Of a stretch of 64,000 bases of DNA, positions 10,528 to 20,834 are shown in pieces. The notes below the pieces were generated by a model that was not told the origin of the DNA, did no database searches, and saw nothing but the letters and a program-made list of their open reading frames with translations. Position 1 is the first letter of the stretch; each line of letters opens with the position of its first letter. Origin of the DNA: Halalkalibacter oceani (GTDB taxonomy: Bacteria; Bacillota; Bacilli; Bacillales; Bacillaceae_D). A program made the position numbers and the translations under genes. Location of the stretch: NCBI RefSeq assembly GCF_023715605.1, contig NZ_JAMBOL010000008.1, forward strand, positions 101,890 to 165,889. The letters are read 5' to 3'.

Positions 10528-11085
10528 CTACTGTGGGTAGGAATGAACAATCGTACCATCATGATCGTACGCGGTTATTGAAAAAGACAGGATCTCTTCG
10601 TCGGTCATTCGTAAAAAAAGACGTGTCTGATCAGTTCCGGTGATAAAATCAGTGATTTCATACAGGTTCTCATTTTGTTCGACAATCACTTTATTGACAG
10701 CAGGATTGTCAATCATCCCAAAGAAAAAAGACTTATTTTCATTTGAGCCGGCATCTGAATAACCCGCGCCCCCTAACACGACAGTTGAGTCTGTCTCTTC
10801 GATTGGAATACTTCCCAACAAAGCCTCACCTTGGTGAAAGTCAACTAGATCCCACGTCCCGAACAGATTCTTTTCTAATCTCCCAAGTTGGAGAAAGTCG
10901 CTCGTTCGAAAAAAGACAAACCAGTCATCATCGATCTGCTCAATGGCAAGAACATCCGTCACCTGCATCGTCCACGGTTCCGTTATTCGATAGATGTCCC
11001 CTTCGTGCGGATCACGTTGATGAAGAAACACGTAAAACAAGAAGAGACATACGATTATAGATGAGATTATTAGCTTTCGTCTCAT
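10528..11085 (-). CDS. Hypothetical membrane-anchored protein
   Basis: 185 residues. There is one N-terminal transmembrane helix after MRRK (about 5-22); the rest is predicted extracytoplasmic, beta-rich and acidic, with alternating hydrophobic strands (DDDWFVFFRTSDFLQLG). No lipobox or enzyme motif is seen and I do not recognise the family. It is flanked by its own terminator and by the 106-bp repeats, so it is probably a monocistronic insertion between hisI and yvcD. Confidence 0.6.
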   Translation of the reverse strand: MRRKLIISSIIVCLFLFYVFLHQRDPHEGDIYRITEPWTMQVTDVLAIEQIDDDWFVFFRTSDFLQLGRLEKNLFGTWDLVDFHQGEALLGSIPIEETDSTVVLGGAGYSDAGSNENKSFFFGMIDNPAVNKVIVEQNENLYEITDFITGTDQTRLFLRMTDEEILSFSITAYDHDGTIVHSYPQ

Positions 11086-11200
11086 TGATTTTCTCCTGGC
11101 TAGTTTTGTCTTTTACCCAACTTAGCCAAGCCTGCCATCCGTGTAACACGCGAAGCCGGCGCCCTTCCTCGAATCTACCTGAAAGTTTTATACTTTCTTA

Positions 11201-11518
11201 GCTCATAAAAAAAGCCAAAACCGGGCTTTCCCTCGCTTCGCTCTGCCTGTCTTCACCAGAAAATCACTGGTGAAGAACTGTTGGGGCAGGCTTCGCTGGA
11301 GGGGTCGCTCATAAAAAAAGCCTAAACCGGGCTTTCCCTCGCTTCGCTCTGCCCGTCTTCACCAGAAGAGCACTGGTGAAGAACTGTTGGGGCAGGCTTC
11401 GCTGGAGGGGTCGCTCATAAAAAAAGCCTAAACCGGGCTTTCCCTCGCTTCGCTCTGCCCGTCTTCACCAGAAGAACACTGGTAAAGAACTGTTGGGGCA
11501 GGCTTCGCTAGAGGGTTC
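11201..11518. repeat. Three tandem 106-bp repeats downstream of the his operon
   Basis: Units start at 11201, 11307 and 11413, and a partial fourth start at 11519 is the his terminator. Units differ at only a few bases. Each holds AAAGCC...GGGCTTT, the inverted pair CTTCACCAG/CTGGTGAAG (damaged in unit 3) and an outer CTGCCC/GGGCAG, so each can fold into one long hairpin. The first bases of each unit copy the end of the his terminator. Confidence 0.9.
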
Positions 11519-11557
11519 GCTCATAAAAAAAGCCTAAACCGGGCTTTTTTTATGAGC
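11519..11557. terminator. his operon terminator overlapping the hisI stop codon
   Basis: A 16-bp perfect stem, GCTCATAAAAAAAGCC (11519-11534) with its complement (11542-11557), and a seven-base loop. The TAA of hisI (11552-11550) lies inside the stem. Symmetric A/T tracts suggest bidirectional function. Confidence 0.85.
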
Positions 11558-12182
11558 TGCTGTGGCGTTCTTCGAGGACGCTTAGGACTTGGTCGAGGGG
11601 GAGTTTTTGTTCGCGCAGAAGGACGAGAAGGTGATAGAGGAGGTCGGCGACTTCCCATTTCAACTCTTCGTGATCGCGGTTTTTCGCGGCGATAATCACT
11701 TCGCCCGCTTCTTCTCCTACTTTTTTCAGGATTTTGTCGACGCCTTTTTCAAATAAATACGTCGTGTAGGCGCCCTCTGGCATTTCCGCTTCCCGTTTGG
11801 CGATAACCTGCTCCAGCTCATTAATAATCGCAAAGCGGTCTTGGCTTGTCTCGTTCTTTTCCTCCGTCAGCAAGGAGTCACTAAAGCACGAGTACACACC
11901 TTTATGGCAGGCCGGGCCGGCCGGTACTACAAGGACGACAAGCGCGTCGGCATCGCAGTCAAAGCGGATATCAACAATTTTCTGCGTGTTGCCGGAGGTT
12001 GCCCCTTTGTGCCACAGCTCCTGGCGCGAGCGTGAATAGAACCATGTCTCCCTCGTTTCCAGCGATTTCTCGAGCGACTCCTTGTTCATATAAGCTAACG
12101 TCAGCACTTCCTTGCTTTGGGCATCCTGGACGATTGCCGGAACGAGGCCGTTCTTATCAAAGTTGATCTCTTGCGTTGTCAT
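11550..12182 (-). CDS. hisI: Bifunctional phosphoribosyl-AMP cyclohydrolase / phosphoribosyl-ATP pyrophosphatase
   Basis: 210 residues, steps 2 and 3 of histidine synthesis. The N-terminal cyclohydrolase (about 1-115) has [23 protein letters not shown] with metal-binding Asp and Cys, and HKGVYSCF. The C-terminal pyrophosphatase (about 118-210) has [16 protein letters not shown]. It is last in the operon; its start overlaps hisF by four bases and its stop lies in the terminator stem. Confidence 0.96.
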   Translation of the reverse strand: MTTQEINFDKNGLVPAIVQDAQSKEVLTLAYMNKESLEKSLETRETWFYSRSRQELWHKGATSGNTQKIVDIRFDCDADALVVLVVPAGPACHKGVYSCFSDSLLTEEKNETSQDRFAIINELEQVIAKREAEMPEGAYTTYLFEKGVDKILKKVGEEAGEVIIAAKNRDHEELKWEVADLLYHLLVLLREQKLPLDQVLSVLEERHSSS

Positions 12183-12937
12183 CGTATGCTCACTCCCTGC
12201 TCTTTTAAGTACCCCTTGACCTGGGCGACTGATGTTTCTTTATAATGAAAAATCGAAGCTGCCAGCGCTGCGTCCGCCTTCGCTTCCTGAAAAACAGCGG
12301 CGAAGTCTTCCTTTTTCCCTGCCCCGCCGGAGGCAATCACGGGCACGGTCACAGCTTCGCTGACTGTTTTCGTTAAGGCCTGATCAAAGCCGGTCTTCGC
12401 TCCGTCCTGATCCATGCTCGTCAGCAAAATTTCTCCTGCTCCAAGCCGGACGGCTTCGCGCGCCCAAGCGACAACCTCCCAGTCAGTCGGTGTTCGTCCG
12501 CCATGGGTGTAAATCCGCCACGAACCAAGCTCGGCATCATACTTCGCATCAATCGCGACGACGATGCATTGCGAACCAAAAAAGTCCGCACCCTCGCGAA
12601 TCAGCTCCGGACGCTTGACAGCCGCTGTATTAAGCGACACTTTATCGGCGCCGGCGCGCAGCACGCGCTTCATATCGGCAAGAGAGTTGATCCCGCCGCC
12701 GACCGTAAACGGAATCGCCAGCGTCCCCGCCACCTGCTCGACGACTTCAATCATCGTTTCCCGGCCTTCATGCGAGGCGGAAATATCAAGAAAAACGAGT
12801 TCATCGGCGCCTTCCTGATCGTAAAACGCCGCCAGCTCGACCGGATCGCCGGCATCGCGAAGATCGACGAACTGCACGCCTTTCACAACGCGTCCTTCTT
12901 TTACATCAAGGCAAGGAATAATACGTTTTGTCAGCAT
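12179..12937 (-). CDS. hisF: Imidazole glycerol phosphate synthase, cyclase subunit
   Basis: 252-residue (beta/alpha)8 barrel. Catalytic D11 is in [15 protein letters not shown]; the second catalytic Asp is in VVAIDAKYD; phosphate-binding loops are GGGINS and ASGGAG. With HisH it makes IGP and AICAR. It sits between hisA and hisI, one base after the hisA stop. Confidence 0.97.
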   Translation of the reverse strand: MLTKRIIPCLDVKEGRVVKGVQFVDLRDAGDPVELAAFYDQEGADELVFLDISASHEGRETMIEVVEQVAGTLAIPFTVGGGINSLADMKRVLRAGADKVSLNTAAVKRPELIREGADFFGSQCIVVAIDAKYDAELGSWRIYTHGGRTPTDWEVVAWAREAVRLGAGEILLTSMDQDGAKTGFDQALTKTVSEAVTVPVIASGGAGKKEDFAAVFQEAKADAALAASIFHYKETSVAQVKGYLKEQGVSIR

Positions 12938-12938
12938 T

Positions 12939-13673
12939 CTACTCCTCCCCTTTCAACGCCTCGGCAAGCGTAAACTGATTCGTGTAGAGCGCCTTTCCGA
13001 CAATCGCGCCGCTCACTCCGCGCTTCGAACGTTGACGAAGCTCCGTTAAATCCGCTAATGAGCTGACACCTCCGGAAGCGATGACCTGCTTTCCTGTTGC
13101 TTCAGCGAGCGCCGTAATCGCTTCTGTGTTCGGCCCTGATAGCATTCCGTCACGTGAAATGTCGGTAAAAATAAACACCTCTGCTCCGAAGCGGGCCAGC
13201 TCCTGCGCCAGCGTCTCAGCTTTAACAGATGACGTTTCCAGCCAGCCTTCCGTCGCGACATAGCCGTCCCGCGCGTCGAGACCGATCGCAATCCGTTCTC
13301 CTCCATATGTAGCGAGCATCTCTTTCGTAAATGCCGGATCGTTGACGGCGACACTGCCAAGAATGACACGGTCGACTCCTTGATCGAGATAATAAGCGAC
13401 ATCGTCCGCTGTGCGGATGCCGCCGCCAACCTGGACCCGGACGTCTAGCTCTTTGGCGACCCGAAGAACATACTCATGATTAATTCTTTTTTTTGCCTTG
13501 GCCCCGTCCAGATCGACCATATGAATCCATTCCGCTCCCTCTTCGACAAACTGCTGCGCCATCGCGAACGGAGAATCGCCATAGACGGTTTCCTCATTAT
13601 AATCGCCCTGCTTCAGTCGAACGCACTTCCCGTCACGCATATCAATTGCTGGATAAATGACAAACTTACTCAC
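12939..13673 (-). CDS. hisA: ProFAR isomerase
   Basis: 244-residue (beta/alpha)8 barrel isomerising ProFAR to PRFAR. Catalytic Asp in [14 protein letters not shown] and the second in FTDISRDGM; phosphate loops GGGIRT and ASGGVS. The start is GTG with AAGGAGG upstream, overlapping the hisH stop by eight bases. Confidence 0.97.
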   Translation of the reverse strand: MSKFVIYPAIDMRDGKCVRLKQGDYNEETVYGDSPFAMAQQFVEEGAEWIHMVDLDGAKAKKRINHEYVLRVAKELDVRVQVGGGIRTADDVAYYLDQGVDRVILGSVAVNDPAFTKEMLATYGGERIAIGLDARDGYVATEGWLETSSVKAETLAQELARFGAEVFIFTDISRDGMLSGPNTEAITALAEATGKQVIASGGVSSLADLTELRQRSKRGVSGAIVGKALYTNQFTLAEALKGEE

Positions 13674-14310
13674 TTTTTCTGCCTCCTTGTGCGACTAGCT
13701 CACCAAAATTGCGAAGAATGCTCATCCCGACATGGCTGCTTTTTTCCGGATGAAATTGAGTGCCGAGGACGTTGTCCCGTCCGACGACCGCCGGAACGGT
13801 TCCGTCATACTCACTCGTCGCAATGAGCACATCGCGGCTTCCTTCCTTGACGACATATGAATGGACAAAATAGACATGGCCTTCTTCGACATTTCTGAGC
13901 AGCGGATGGCCCGGCTGCTGAAACGTCAGCTTGTTCCACCCCATATGCGGCACTTTGTAGCTTGCGCCATCAGCCGTCTGCCCGCTGAAGCGCTCCACAC
14001 GTCCCGGCAGCAGCTTTAGCCCTTCCGTCAGTCCGTGTTCATCACTTTCTTCAAATAAAAGCTGCATGCCAAGACAAATACCAAGCAGCGGCTTGCCAGC
14101 CTCGGCCCATTCCCGTAAAAAGGAGCTAAGTCCCATTTGATTCAATGTCGCCATCGCATCAGGAAAAGCCCCGACTCCAGGCAGCAGCAACCCGTCCGTT
14201 TTTTGTAAAACATCACTATCATCCGTTAAGACATACGGCAGTTCAAGCCGTTCGAGCGCTTTGCTGACACTATGCAAATTTCCCATTCCGTAATCGACGA
14301 TGCCAATCAT
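13666..14310 (-). CDS. hisH: Imidazole glycerol phosphate synthase, glutaminase subunit
   Basis: 214-residue class I glutamine amidotransferase that supplies ammonia to HisF. The nucleophile Cys is in [10 protein letters not shown]; the His and Glu of the triad are in GTQFHPEKS. It lies between hisB and hisA with three bases between hisB stop and its start. Confidence 0.97.
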   Translation of the reverse strand: MIGIVDYGMGNLHSVSKALERLELPYVLTDDSDVLQKTDGLLLPGVGAFPDAMATLNQMGLSSFLREWAEAGKPLLGICLGMQLLFEESDEHGLTEGLKLLPGRVERFSGQTADGASYKVPHMGWNKLTFQQPGHPLLRNVEEGHVYFVHSYVVKEGSRDVLIATSEYDGTVPAVVGRDNVLGTQFHPEKSSHVGMSILRNFGELVAQGGRKSE

Positions 14311-14313
14311 GTT

Positions 14314-14904
14314 TTATAACAATCCCTTCGTTGACGGGACGCCTTTCACCCGTTCGTCTATACTTGTTGCTTCATCGAGAGCGCGTGCCAATGCTTTGAA
14401 TACCGCTTCAATCATATGATGCGTATTAAAGCCATAATGCACGATGACATGAAGGTTCATCCGCGCCTCAAGCGCCAGCTTCCACATAAATTCATGGACG
14501 AGCTCCGTATCAAATGTCCCTACCTTCTCTTTTGGAAATTCAGCGCGAAACTCCAAATGAGGACGATTGCTTAAATCAACGACAACCTGGGCTAACGTTT
14601 CATCCATTGGCACAAAGGCGTTGCCATAACGGCGAATCCCTTTTTTATCGCCGAGCGCTTCCTTGATCGCCTGTCCGAGGACGATGCCGATATCTTCTGT
14701 TGTATGATGGTCATCGACATCCGTGTCCCCATTCGCTTCCACCATTAGGTTGTAATGACCATGCTTTGTGAACAAGTCGAGCATATGTGTTAAAAACGGA
14801 ACCCCCGTCTCAAGCTCAGATTTTCCTTCTCCGTCAATTGTAAAATCGAGCTTGATTTGCGTTTCACCTGTATTGCGTTCAATTTGTGCGCGTCGCTCTG
14901 TCAT
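14314..14904 (-). CDS. hisB: Imidazoleglycerol-phosphate dehydratase
   Basis: 196 residues, the monofunctional Gram-positive form without a phosphatase domain. Metal-binding motifs [10 protein letters not shown] and [10 protein letters not shown] are present. The start overlaps the hisD stop by four bases (ATGA). Confidence 0.97.
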   Translation of the reverse strand: MTERRAQIERNTGETQIKLDFTIDGEGKSELETGVPFLTHMLDLFTKHGHYNLMVEANGDTDVDDHHTTEDIGIVLGQAIKEALGDKKGIRRYGNAFVPMDETLAQVVVDLSNRPHLEFRAEFPKEKVGTFDTELVHEFMWKLALEARMNLHVIVHYGFNTHHMIEAVFKALARALDEATSIDERVKGVPSTKGLL

Positions 14905-16175
14905 TTGTTTCCCTCCAACCTGATATCAATTGCTCTGGCGTGAGCTTCGAGTCCTTCCAAGCGGGCGAGGGCGGAAATTTTCGAACCGTTCGCCTCCAAG
15001 GCTTCTTTACTGTAGGCAATAATACTTGATTTTTTAATGAAATCATCAACATTTAACGGACTGGAAAAGCGCGCCGTGCCGTTCGTCGGCAGGACGTGAT
15101 TCGGTCCGGCGAAATAGTCTCCGACCGGTTCCGAACTATACGAGCCGACAAATATCGCTCCGGCATGACGGATTTTACCGACAAGGTTCATCGGCTCCTT
15201 CGTCAACAGCTCCAAATGCTCAGGCGCAAGCTCATTGACGACATGAATGGCTTCGGCGATGTCCCGCGCTACATAAATGACGCCGTAATCGCGAATCGAG
15301 GCGGCAGCAATGTCTTTCCGTGGCAAAAGCGCCAGCTGTTTTTCGACTTCTACTGAAACTTGTTCCGCCAGCTCGTTTGAGGTCGTCACGAGCACGGCCG
15401 AAGCTCGTTCATCATGCTCGGCCTGTGAGAGCAGATCGGCGGCAATATACCCCGGGTCGCCTGTCTCATCCGCCAGTACGACAATTTCGCTCGGGCCGGC
15501 GATCATATCGATATCGACCTTGCCGAATACCGCCCGCTTTGCCAAGGCGACGTAAATATTGCCTGGTCCGGTAATTTTATCAACCGGTGTGATGCTTTCC
15601 GTTCCGTAGGCAAGCGCAGCGACCGCCTGGGCGCCGCCAACCTTGTAAATTTCCTCCACGCCCAATTCACTTGCGGTTACAAGCACACCGGCCGGCAAGC
15701 TTCCATCAGCCTGCGGCGGCGATACCATGACGATCCGTTTCACCCCTGCAACCTGGGCTGGGATGACATTCATCATAATCGAAGACGGATACGCCGCTTT
15801 CCCACCCGGCACATAGACGCCAACTGAATCCAGTGCCGTTATTTGCTGGCCGAGAATCGTGCCATCCTCTTTCGTCGTCAGCCATGATTGCCGCAGCTGC
15901 CGCTGATGAAAGTCGCGAATGTTGGTCATCGCTTCACGAAGTGCTCCGATCAGTTCCTCATCCATTTGCGCATAAGCCGCTTCCATTTCCGCTTCTGTCA
16001 CGCGCAGCTGGTCAAGCTCCGCTCCGTCCAGCGTTTTTGTCAGCGTATAAAGCGCGTGATCTCCCTGCTCGATCACTTGCGTAATAATGTTATCGACAGC
16101 ATCACGCTGCATTTCTGTTCCTGTATCCAAATCGCGTCTGAGGCTGACCGATGCCTCGACCTTGACCATTCTCAT
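14901..16175 (-). CDS. hisD: Histidinol dehydrogenase
   Basis: 424 residues, zinc-dependent and NAD-linked, final two oxidations of histidine synthesis. It shows the nucleotide/substrate stretch [44 protein letters not shown] with zinc ligands, and [10 protein letters not shown]. The first ATG is used: GGAGG lies seven bases upstream and it overlaps the hisG stop (ATGA). Confidence 0.97.
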   Translation of the reverse strand: MRMVKVEASVSLRRDLDTGTEMQRDAVDNIITQVIEQGDHALYTLTKTLDGAELDQLRVTEAEMEAAYAQMDEELIGALREAMTNIRDFHQRQLRQSWLTTKEDGTILGQQITALDSVGVYVPGGKAAYPSSIMMNVIPAQVAGVKRIVMVSPPQADGSLPAGVLVTASELGVEEIYKVGGAQAVAALAYGTESITPVDKITGPGNIYVALAKRAVFGKVDIDMIAGPSEIVVLADETGDPGYIAADLLSQAEHDERASAVLVTTSNELAEQVSVEVEKQLALLPRKDIAAASIRDYGVIYVARDIAEAIHVVNELAPEHLELLTKEPMNLVGKIRHAGAIFVGSYSSEPVGDYFAGPNHVLPTNGTARFSSPLNVDDFIKKSSIIAYSKEALEANGSKISALARLEGLEAHARAIDIRLEGNK

Positions 16176-16810
16176 TCCTCTTCCTCCTCAATTAAGCGGG
16201 ATAGGCGCTCGACCATTTGATCAATCCGTTCATCCTCCATCCGGTAGCTGACCGGATTCACAATTAAACGCGAGGTGATCGGGACAATCGTTTCCAGTTC
16301 GACGAGACCGTTCTCTCTTAATGTTTGCCCTGTCGAAACAATATCGACAATCCGGTCAGCAAGACCAATTAACGGGGCCAGCTCAATTGAGCCGTTAAGC
16401 TTAATAATCTCCACCTGCTCACCCTGCTCCTTGAAGTACTGCGTCGCTAAATTCGGATATTTGGACGCAACCTTTGGATTGATATCCGACTTTTCATAGC
16501 CTGGAAGCCCGGCAACAGCTAAATAGCAGGCGCTGATTCCAAGATCAAGCACTTCGTAGACGTCGCGCTCTTCCTCGATCATGACGTCTTTCCCGGCAAC
16601 ACCGACATCGGCGACGCCGTGCTCGACATAAGTCGGGACGTCCATTGGCTTCGCCAGAATGAAGCGGAGCTTTTCTTCCGGTACATCGACGATCAGCTTG
16701 CGCGAATCATCGAACTCGGCCGGGAGATTGTAGCCCGCTTTCCGCAGCAAGTCCACCGCTTCTTCAAAAATCCGCCCTTTCGGCATTGCTACCGTTAACC
16801 ATTCTGACAT
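16172..16810 (-). CDS. hisG: ATP phosphoribosyltransferase, short form
   Basis: 212 residues, first committed step of histidine synthesis. It is the short form that lacks the C-terminal regulatory domain and needs HisZ, encoded just upstream. Motifs: [12 protein letters not shown] at the start and [14 protein letters not shown] (PRPP loop). The ATG at 16810 is chosen from GAGAGGAGAGG upstream and family length; the hisZ stop lies one base before it. It ends in a run of five Glu codons that also serve as the hisD ribosome site. Confidence 0.96.
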   Translation of the reverse strand: MSEWLTVAMPKGRIFEEAVDLLRKAGYNLPAEFDDSRKLIVDVPEEKLRFILAKPMDVPTYVEHGVADVGVAGKDVMIEEERDVYEVLDLGISACYLAVAGLPGYEKSDINPKVASKYPNLATQYFKEQGEQVEIIKLNGSIELAPLIGLADRIVDIVSTGQTLRENGLVELETIVPITSRLIVNPVSYRMEDERIDQMVERLSRLIEEEEE

Positions 16811-16811
16811 G

Positions 16812-17993
16812 TCACGCCTCTCCTCTCTTTGCCTTTCCAATATAATAGAGCACATCAGCAAACTGCTCAGACATCCGGTCGACATCGACGACGCCGGCTA
16901 TATCCTGCAGAATGACCGCTTCGCCCATCTCCCGTAATCGCGCCGCCTCCTGAAAAGCCTCGGCCCGTCTTTCCTTGCTGAACATAATACATGTTTGCTT
17001 TGGCTTTGGCGCAGTTTTTCCGATTGCTTCGACCAGCAAGTCCAGTCTCAGACCAAATCCGGTCGCCTGCCCCGGCCGCTTAAACTTGCCAAGCAGCTCA
17101 TCATATCGTCCGCCACTGCAAAGCGGGACACCGAGCTTGCTGCCATAGCCTTCAAAAACCGCTCCCGTATAATAGCTCATATGCAGGACGAGGTTTAAAT
17201 CAAGCTTGACGAAATCCTCAATGCCGTAGCTTTCCAGAACATTCCACAATTCCTCCAGCTCGGCCAATGCCGACATTCCCTGCTCGGTCGAAATTAACTC
17301 TTTCGCTGAGTCAAGTGTATCTTTGCCGCCGCGCAGCTTCAGCAAACCGAGAAGCCGACGCTGGTCAATCGACGATAATGGCAGGTTTTTCACATGCTCA
17401 CGAAAGCCGACATAATTTTTTTCATACAGAAATCTGCGTAACGTATCGGCCCGTTCAGCATTGCCGACAATATCAAGCAAAAGAGCGTTCACATAGCCAA
17501 TATGCCCGATCGCTACCTTAAAATGTGACAAGCCGGCCCGCTTTAACGAAGCGATCATTAGCGCAATGACTTCTCCGTCAGCGCTGACTGTGCCATCGCC
17601 GATCAGCTCTACTCCAAGCTGTTCAAATTCGGCAGGCTTCCCGCCCTCATGCTGCTGGGCACGGTAAACATTTGATTGATAGGCGAGGCGCAATGGGTAG
17701 GCGGCCTGCTTTAAGCTTGAGGCGACCAGTCTGGCAATCGGCGCAGTCATATCCGGCCGAAGGACCAGCGTATTGCCCTGCTGATCAAGCAGTTTAAAAA
17801 GCTGCTGATCCAAAATCGCCGAAGCGACACCAACGGTCTCATAATATTCCAACGTCGGCGTCTCAATCAGTTGATAGCCCCATGCTTCCATTTCTGCTTC
17901 CAGCTGCGTCCGTATTTGCTTTTTCGTCTCATACATTTCAGGTAACGTATCCCGCATTCCTAGCGGCTTTTCAAACATAAACGGCTTTGACAT
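16812..17993 (-). CDS. hisZ: ATP phosphoribosyltransferase regulatory subunit
   Basis: 393-residue paralogue of histidyl-tRNA synthetase without the anticodon-binding tail. Class II motif 2-like [14 protein letters not shown] and [14 protein letters not shown] are present. It forms the hetero-octamer with short HisG and gives histidine feedback. It is the first gene of hisZGDBHAFI. The His-pocket motif region SGGRYDELL is retained. Confidence 0.95.
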   Translation of the reverse strand: MSKPFMFEKPLGMRDTLPEMYETKKQIRTQLEAEMEAWGYQLIETPTLEYYETVGVASAILDQQLFKLLDQQGNTLVLRPDMTAPIARLVASSLKQAAYPLRLAYQSNVYRAQQHEGGKPAEFEQLGVELIGDGTVSADGEVIALMIASLKRAGLSHFKVAIGHIGYVNALLLDIVGNAERADTLRRFLYEKNYVGFREHVKNLPLSSIDQRRLLGLLKLRGGKDTLDSAKELISTEQGMSALAELEELWNVLESYGIEDFVKLDLNLVLHMSYYTGAVFEGYGSKLGVPLCSGGRYDELLGKFKRPGQATGFGLRLDLLVEAIGKTAPKPKQTCIMFSKERRAEAFQEAARLREMGEAVILQDIAGVVDVDRMSEQFADVLYYIGKAKRGEA

Positions 17994-18051
17994 TACTGAA
18001 CCCCCATTTCACTTTCTTTACGTCTATCATTATATTTTACTTTAGTTCGCT

Positions 18052-18077
18052 AATATGCTACCAAGATAAAGCATATT
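18052..18077. promoter_or_regulatory. Small hairpin in the his leader
   Basis: AATATGC (18052-18058) pairs with GCATATT (18071-18077). It starts just downstream of the putative -10. No T-box signature (GGTGGNACCGCG) or His codon run was found in the 100-base leader. Confidence 0.35.
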
Positions 18078-18080
18078 CAT

Positions 18081-18109
18081 AGTGTACTCTTCTCCTCGTA
18101 GCCCGTCAA
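18081..18109 (-). promoter_or_regulatory. Putative sigma-A promoter of the his operon
   Basis: Minus strand TTGACG, 17-bp spacer, TACACT. The -35 matches five of six and the -10 four of six. It lies about 90 bp before hisZ. Confidence 0.5.
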
Positions 18110-18192
18110 CAAAAAATCTCCCCCAATTTTATCACATTTCAGTCAATTTCCCCTCTTTTCCTCGAAAGAAGAAACGACTATCTCGGCAAATG

Positions 18193-18235
18193 AAAAAAAG
18201 GAGTGCGTCAAAAGGATTTGTTTCCTTTTGGCACA
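18193..18235 (-). terminator. Terminator after the amidase gene
   Basis: GTGCGTCAAAAGG faces CCTTTTGGCAC; minus-strand T run at 18199-18193. It has the CAAAAGG/CCTTTTG core shared by several terminators here. Confidence 0.8.
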
Positions 18236-18263
18236 CCCCGCTAAGGCAGTGAAGTCTGGATTA

Positions 18264-19502
18264 TTAGGCCTTTTTTTCGAGCATTGTCATCACTGTTTCG
18301 AGCAATACATTGACGCCCTTTTCACAATCTTCCCATGTTGTCAGCTCCTCCTCACAATGGCTTTTCCCATTCTTACTGCGAACAAAAACCATCGCTGACG
18401 GGATGTAGCTGGCGAGAAATTGCGCGTCGTGACCGGCTCCGCTCACCATTCGCTTGTACGGATAGTCGAGCGACTTGACTGATTGCTCAAGCTGATTGCA
18501 TATTTCCTCATCAAACCAGACGGTATCCCGGCTCCATAGCTTCGTTACGCTGACTTCGCAGCCTTCATGATCTTCCATTGTCGCAATTCCCTGTACGATC
18601 TCCTCGACCCGGCGAATCTCCTCTGCATCCTTATGCCTTGCTTCCAGCGTAAATACAACCTTATTCGGGATGACCGTATGAATATTCGGCCAAACATTCA
18701 TCCTCCCCATCGTATAGACGAGCTCCGGATCAAGTTGATTTAATTGCTGCCGCGCCTTTGTAATGAAATGATTTGCTGCAAAAAGAGCATCCTTTCTCAT
18801 CCCCATCGGCGTCGTCCCGGCATGATCTGATTCTCCGCTCACTTCAATTTCATAGCAGACCATCCCTAAGACACATTCCACCACCCCGACCGGCAGTCCC
18901 TCGCTTTCAAGTACAGGCCCCTGTTCAATATGAAGCTCGAGAAAAGCCGCCGCTTCCCTGAGCCGGTTTCTTTCATCACCGGCATAGCCGATTTCATCGA
19001 GCGCTTCTCTAAAGGTAACGCCGTCCGTGTCCCGCTTTTCCATCATCGCCGCTTTATCAAATTTACCGGAAAGAACCCCGGATGCCATCATCGACGGTTC
19101 AAAGCGCGCCCCCTCTTCATTGGTCATATTGACAATTGTAATTGGAACTTGCGGCTTCACCTGATGGTCAACTAACGTCCGAACGATTTCCAAACCGGCT
19201 AACACACCAAGCACGCCGTCAAAGCGACCACCCTTTTTCACCGAATCAAGATGGGAACCGATCACAATCGGCGGTTTATCCTCGACTCCGGCAAGCGTCG
19301 CATAAATGTTTCCCATGTCATCAACTTTGACCTCCATGCCCAGCTCCTTACAGCATGAAACAAAATGATCGCGCGCCAGTCGATCCTCTTCAGATAACGC
19401 CAACCGGGTCACTCCATTTCCTTCCGTCCTCCCAAAATCGGCAAACTGCTCTAACGACTTTCGTAACCGCTCTCCGTTGATGACCAGCTTTTGCTTCCTC
19501 AT
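18264..19502 (-). CDS. Hydantoinase/carbamoylase-family amidase (M20 fold)
   Basis: 412-residue zinc amidase of the N-carbamoyl-L-amino-acid hydrolase / allantoate amidohydrolase group. Dimetal ligands are recognisable: H84 in GSHLDSV, D95 in GRFDGVLGV, E129/E130 in NEEGARF, H191 in LELHIEQGP and the C-terminal His in KNGKSHCEEE. The dimerisation lid domain lies at about 210-325 (SGESDHAGTTPM). The substrate cannot be assigned: no allantoinase or hydantoinase is nearby. It has its own terminator and an AT-rich upstream region with an inverted repeat, so is probably regulated alone. It interrupts the his-yvoF order known from B. subtilis. Confidence 0.9.
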   Translation of the reverse strand: MRKQKLVINGERLRKSLEQFADFGRTEGNGVTRLALSEEDRLARDHFVSCCKELGMEVKVDDMGNIYATLAGVEDKPPIVIGSHLDSVKKGGRFDGVLGVLAGLEIVRTLVDHQVKPQVPITIVNMTNEEGARFEPSMMASGVLSGKFDKAAMMEKRDTDGVTFREALDEIGYAGDERNRLREAAAFLELHIEQGPVLESEGLPVGVVECVLGMVCYEIEVSGESDHAGTTPMGMRKDALFAANHFITKARQQLNQLDPELVYTMGRMNVWPNIHTVIPNKVVFTLEARHKDAEEIRRVEEIVQGIATMEDHEGCEVSVTKLWSRDTVWFDEEICNQLEQSVKSLDYPYKRMVSGAGHDAQFLASYIPSAMVFVRSKNGKSHCEEELTTWEDCEKGVNVLLETVMTMLEKKA

Positions 19503-19535
19503 TTCCTTTCACTCCTCGGTATCTTTTTTAGCAGA

Positions 19536-19573
19536 ATGATATTATTAAATCATTAACTTGTATATTAATATCA
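19536..19573. promoter_or_regulatory. Inverted repeat in an AT-rich region upstream of the amidase gene
   Basis: ATGATATTA (19536-19544) faces TAATATCAT (19565-19573), starting 34 bp upstream of the amidase start codon, inside an AT-rich stretch (about 19535-19635) that contrasts with its surroundings. An operator is plausible; the regulator is unknown. Confidence 0.4.
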
Positions 19574-19663
19574 TTATTACATAAAATATTTAATTTGACT
19601 ATTAATAATTTACTATTCTGAATTATTATTGGTTTCTTAGACCGGGCTTTAACCTAAAAGCAA

Positions 19664-19701
19664 AGCCCATACCGAAGAGATCTGCCTCTTCGGTATGGGC
19701 T
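19664..19701. terminator. Terminator between the monooxygenase-like and amidase genes
   Basis: A perfect 16-bp stem, AGCCCATACCGAAGAG (19664-19679) with its complement (19686-19701), and a six-base loop. On the minus strand it is followed by TTGCTTTTAGG, a weak T tract. Confidence 0.7.
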
Positions 19702-19719
19702 GGCGTGACTTGCAGACTA

Positions 19720-20025
19720 TTATTGCTGGGGCAGCTTGACAGCGAGAACATCGACACTTTCAATCGTTGGCGGCTGTGTGAAGAAATCGGGGGCGTTTCT
19801 CATCAATTCTTCGGCAACAAGTCCCGATAAATGCCTTTGTCGTCCCGCATCATCGGGAAAGGCGTTAAAGATCCCGTATGTCGTCGGTCCGAGGCGCAAG
19901 GCGAACCATGCCACCGTTTCTTCTTCGCTTTGAATAATCGGCAGACTTCCACGCAGAAACGTTTCAATCTCGCCCTCCTTTTCAGGCTTGGCTTCCAACC
20001 GTACATACAATCCGACATTCACCAT
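19720..20025 (-). CDS. Antibiotic-biosynthesis-monooxygenase (ABM) domain protein
   Basis: 101 residues of the dimeric alpha/beta ABM fold: strand VGLYVRLEAKPEKEGEIETFL, then WFALRLGPTTYGIFNAFPDDAGRQRHLSG. Related small proteins act as quinol or polyketide monooxygenases or in stress; no substrate can be named. The ATG has AAAAGGAGG upstream. It stands alone, with a terminator downstream. Confidence 0.75.
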   Translation of the reverse strand: MVNVGLYVRLEAKPEKEGEIETFLRGSLPIIQSEEETVAWFALRLGPTTYGIFNAFPDDAGRQRHLSGLVAEELMRNAPDFFTQPPTIESVDVLAVKLPQQ

Positions 20026-20099
20026 ACTTCCGTCCTCCTTTTCGTATCACATGCAGCATGCTACCTTCTCTTACGCTTATACCCCGCTCGTTTGATCTG

Positions 20100-20576
20100 C
20101 TAAACCTTTTTACTTTGTTCGCGCAACCATTCCGCCGCGTCAGCTTCCGAAAGAACCTCGATACCGTGCCGCCGCAATAAGGCGGTCGTCACCCCGCTGC
20201 CAGCGATACGCCGATCGCGGAATTGTCCGTCATAAATCAGCGCGCTGCCGCAGGAAGGACTGCTTTCTTTCAGAATCACCGCTTTCGCCCGCAGCTCTTT
20301 CACGACACGGAATGTCCTTTGTGCGCCTGCAATGTATTGGGCCGTCACATCCCGGCCTGATTTCTCAACTACCTTCGCCCGCCCGTCAAGAACATCATTC
20401 CCGTCTCCGCCGACAATTTCCGCCGGATCGCGTGGAGTGTCAAAGCCTCCAAGAAGCTCCGGACAAAGGGCCAGCGCCTTCTTTTCACTGACTAATCTTC
20501 TAATCTCTTCATGTAAGCTGTCCGTCCCATTATAACGAACCGGCTGCCCCGCCAAACATGAACTCACAACAATCAT
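20100..20576 (-). CDS. DUF523 family protein
   Basis: 158 residues with the DUF523 pattern: VSSCLAGQPVRYNG, LCPELLGGFDTPRDPAEIVGG and ILKESSPSCGSALIYDG. Conserved Cys residues suggest metal or cluster binding; the function is unknown. The ATG at 20576 is chosen because GGGAGG lies nine bases upstream and because the family starts with this strand. Confidence 0.85.
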   Translation of the reverse strand: MIVVSSCLAGQPVRYNGTDSLHEEIRRLVSEKKALALCPELLGGFDTPRDPAEIVGGDGNDVLDGRAKVVEKSGRDVTAQYIAGAQRTFRVVKELRAKAVILKESSPSCGSALIYDGQFRDRRIAGSGVTTALLRRHGIEVLSEADAAEWLREQSKKV

Positions 20577-20644
20577 CCAACCCCACCTCCCATTAAACAA
20601 ACGTTTACTTAAAAGAAAAACACGCTCTTCGTTTTTCTATTTTG

Positions 20645-20741
20645 AAGCAATGTGCGGATCCGCCACGATCTTTTAAAGTCCGGTGTGAGTGGCGAGAAAA
20701 GCCATTGCCAATAGGTCAACCGCTAGCTTTGTCTCAAGCTC
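20645..20741. repeat. Dispersed structured element, copy A
   Basis: Core 20645-20709 plus a homologous flank to 20741. Outer stem GCAATG (20647-20652)/CATTGC (20703-20708); inner stem CGCCAC (20661-20666)/GTGGCG (20689-20694); loop with TTTTAAA. It is homologous to copies at 38636 and 51203 and lacks the third hairpin seen in copy B. The flank CTAGCTTTGTCTCAAGCTC is shared with copy B. Confidence 0.75.
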
Positions 20742-20834
20742 TGCCTAGCACAAAACCACTGCCCTTTCCAAAAACCGCAACAGAAAAAGGCTGCCCCTTA
20801 GGCATACTTTGCCTGTGGTGCAACCTTTATGCGC

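Noticed and set aside
18000..18120. T-box or histidine attenuator before hisZ
   Set aside because: No T-box sequence, no His-codon leader peptide and only a small hairpin.
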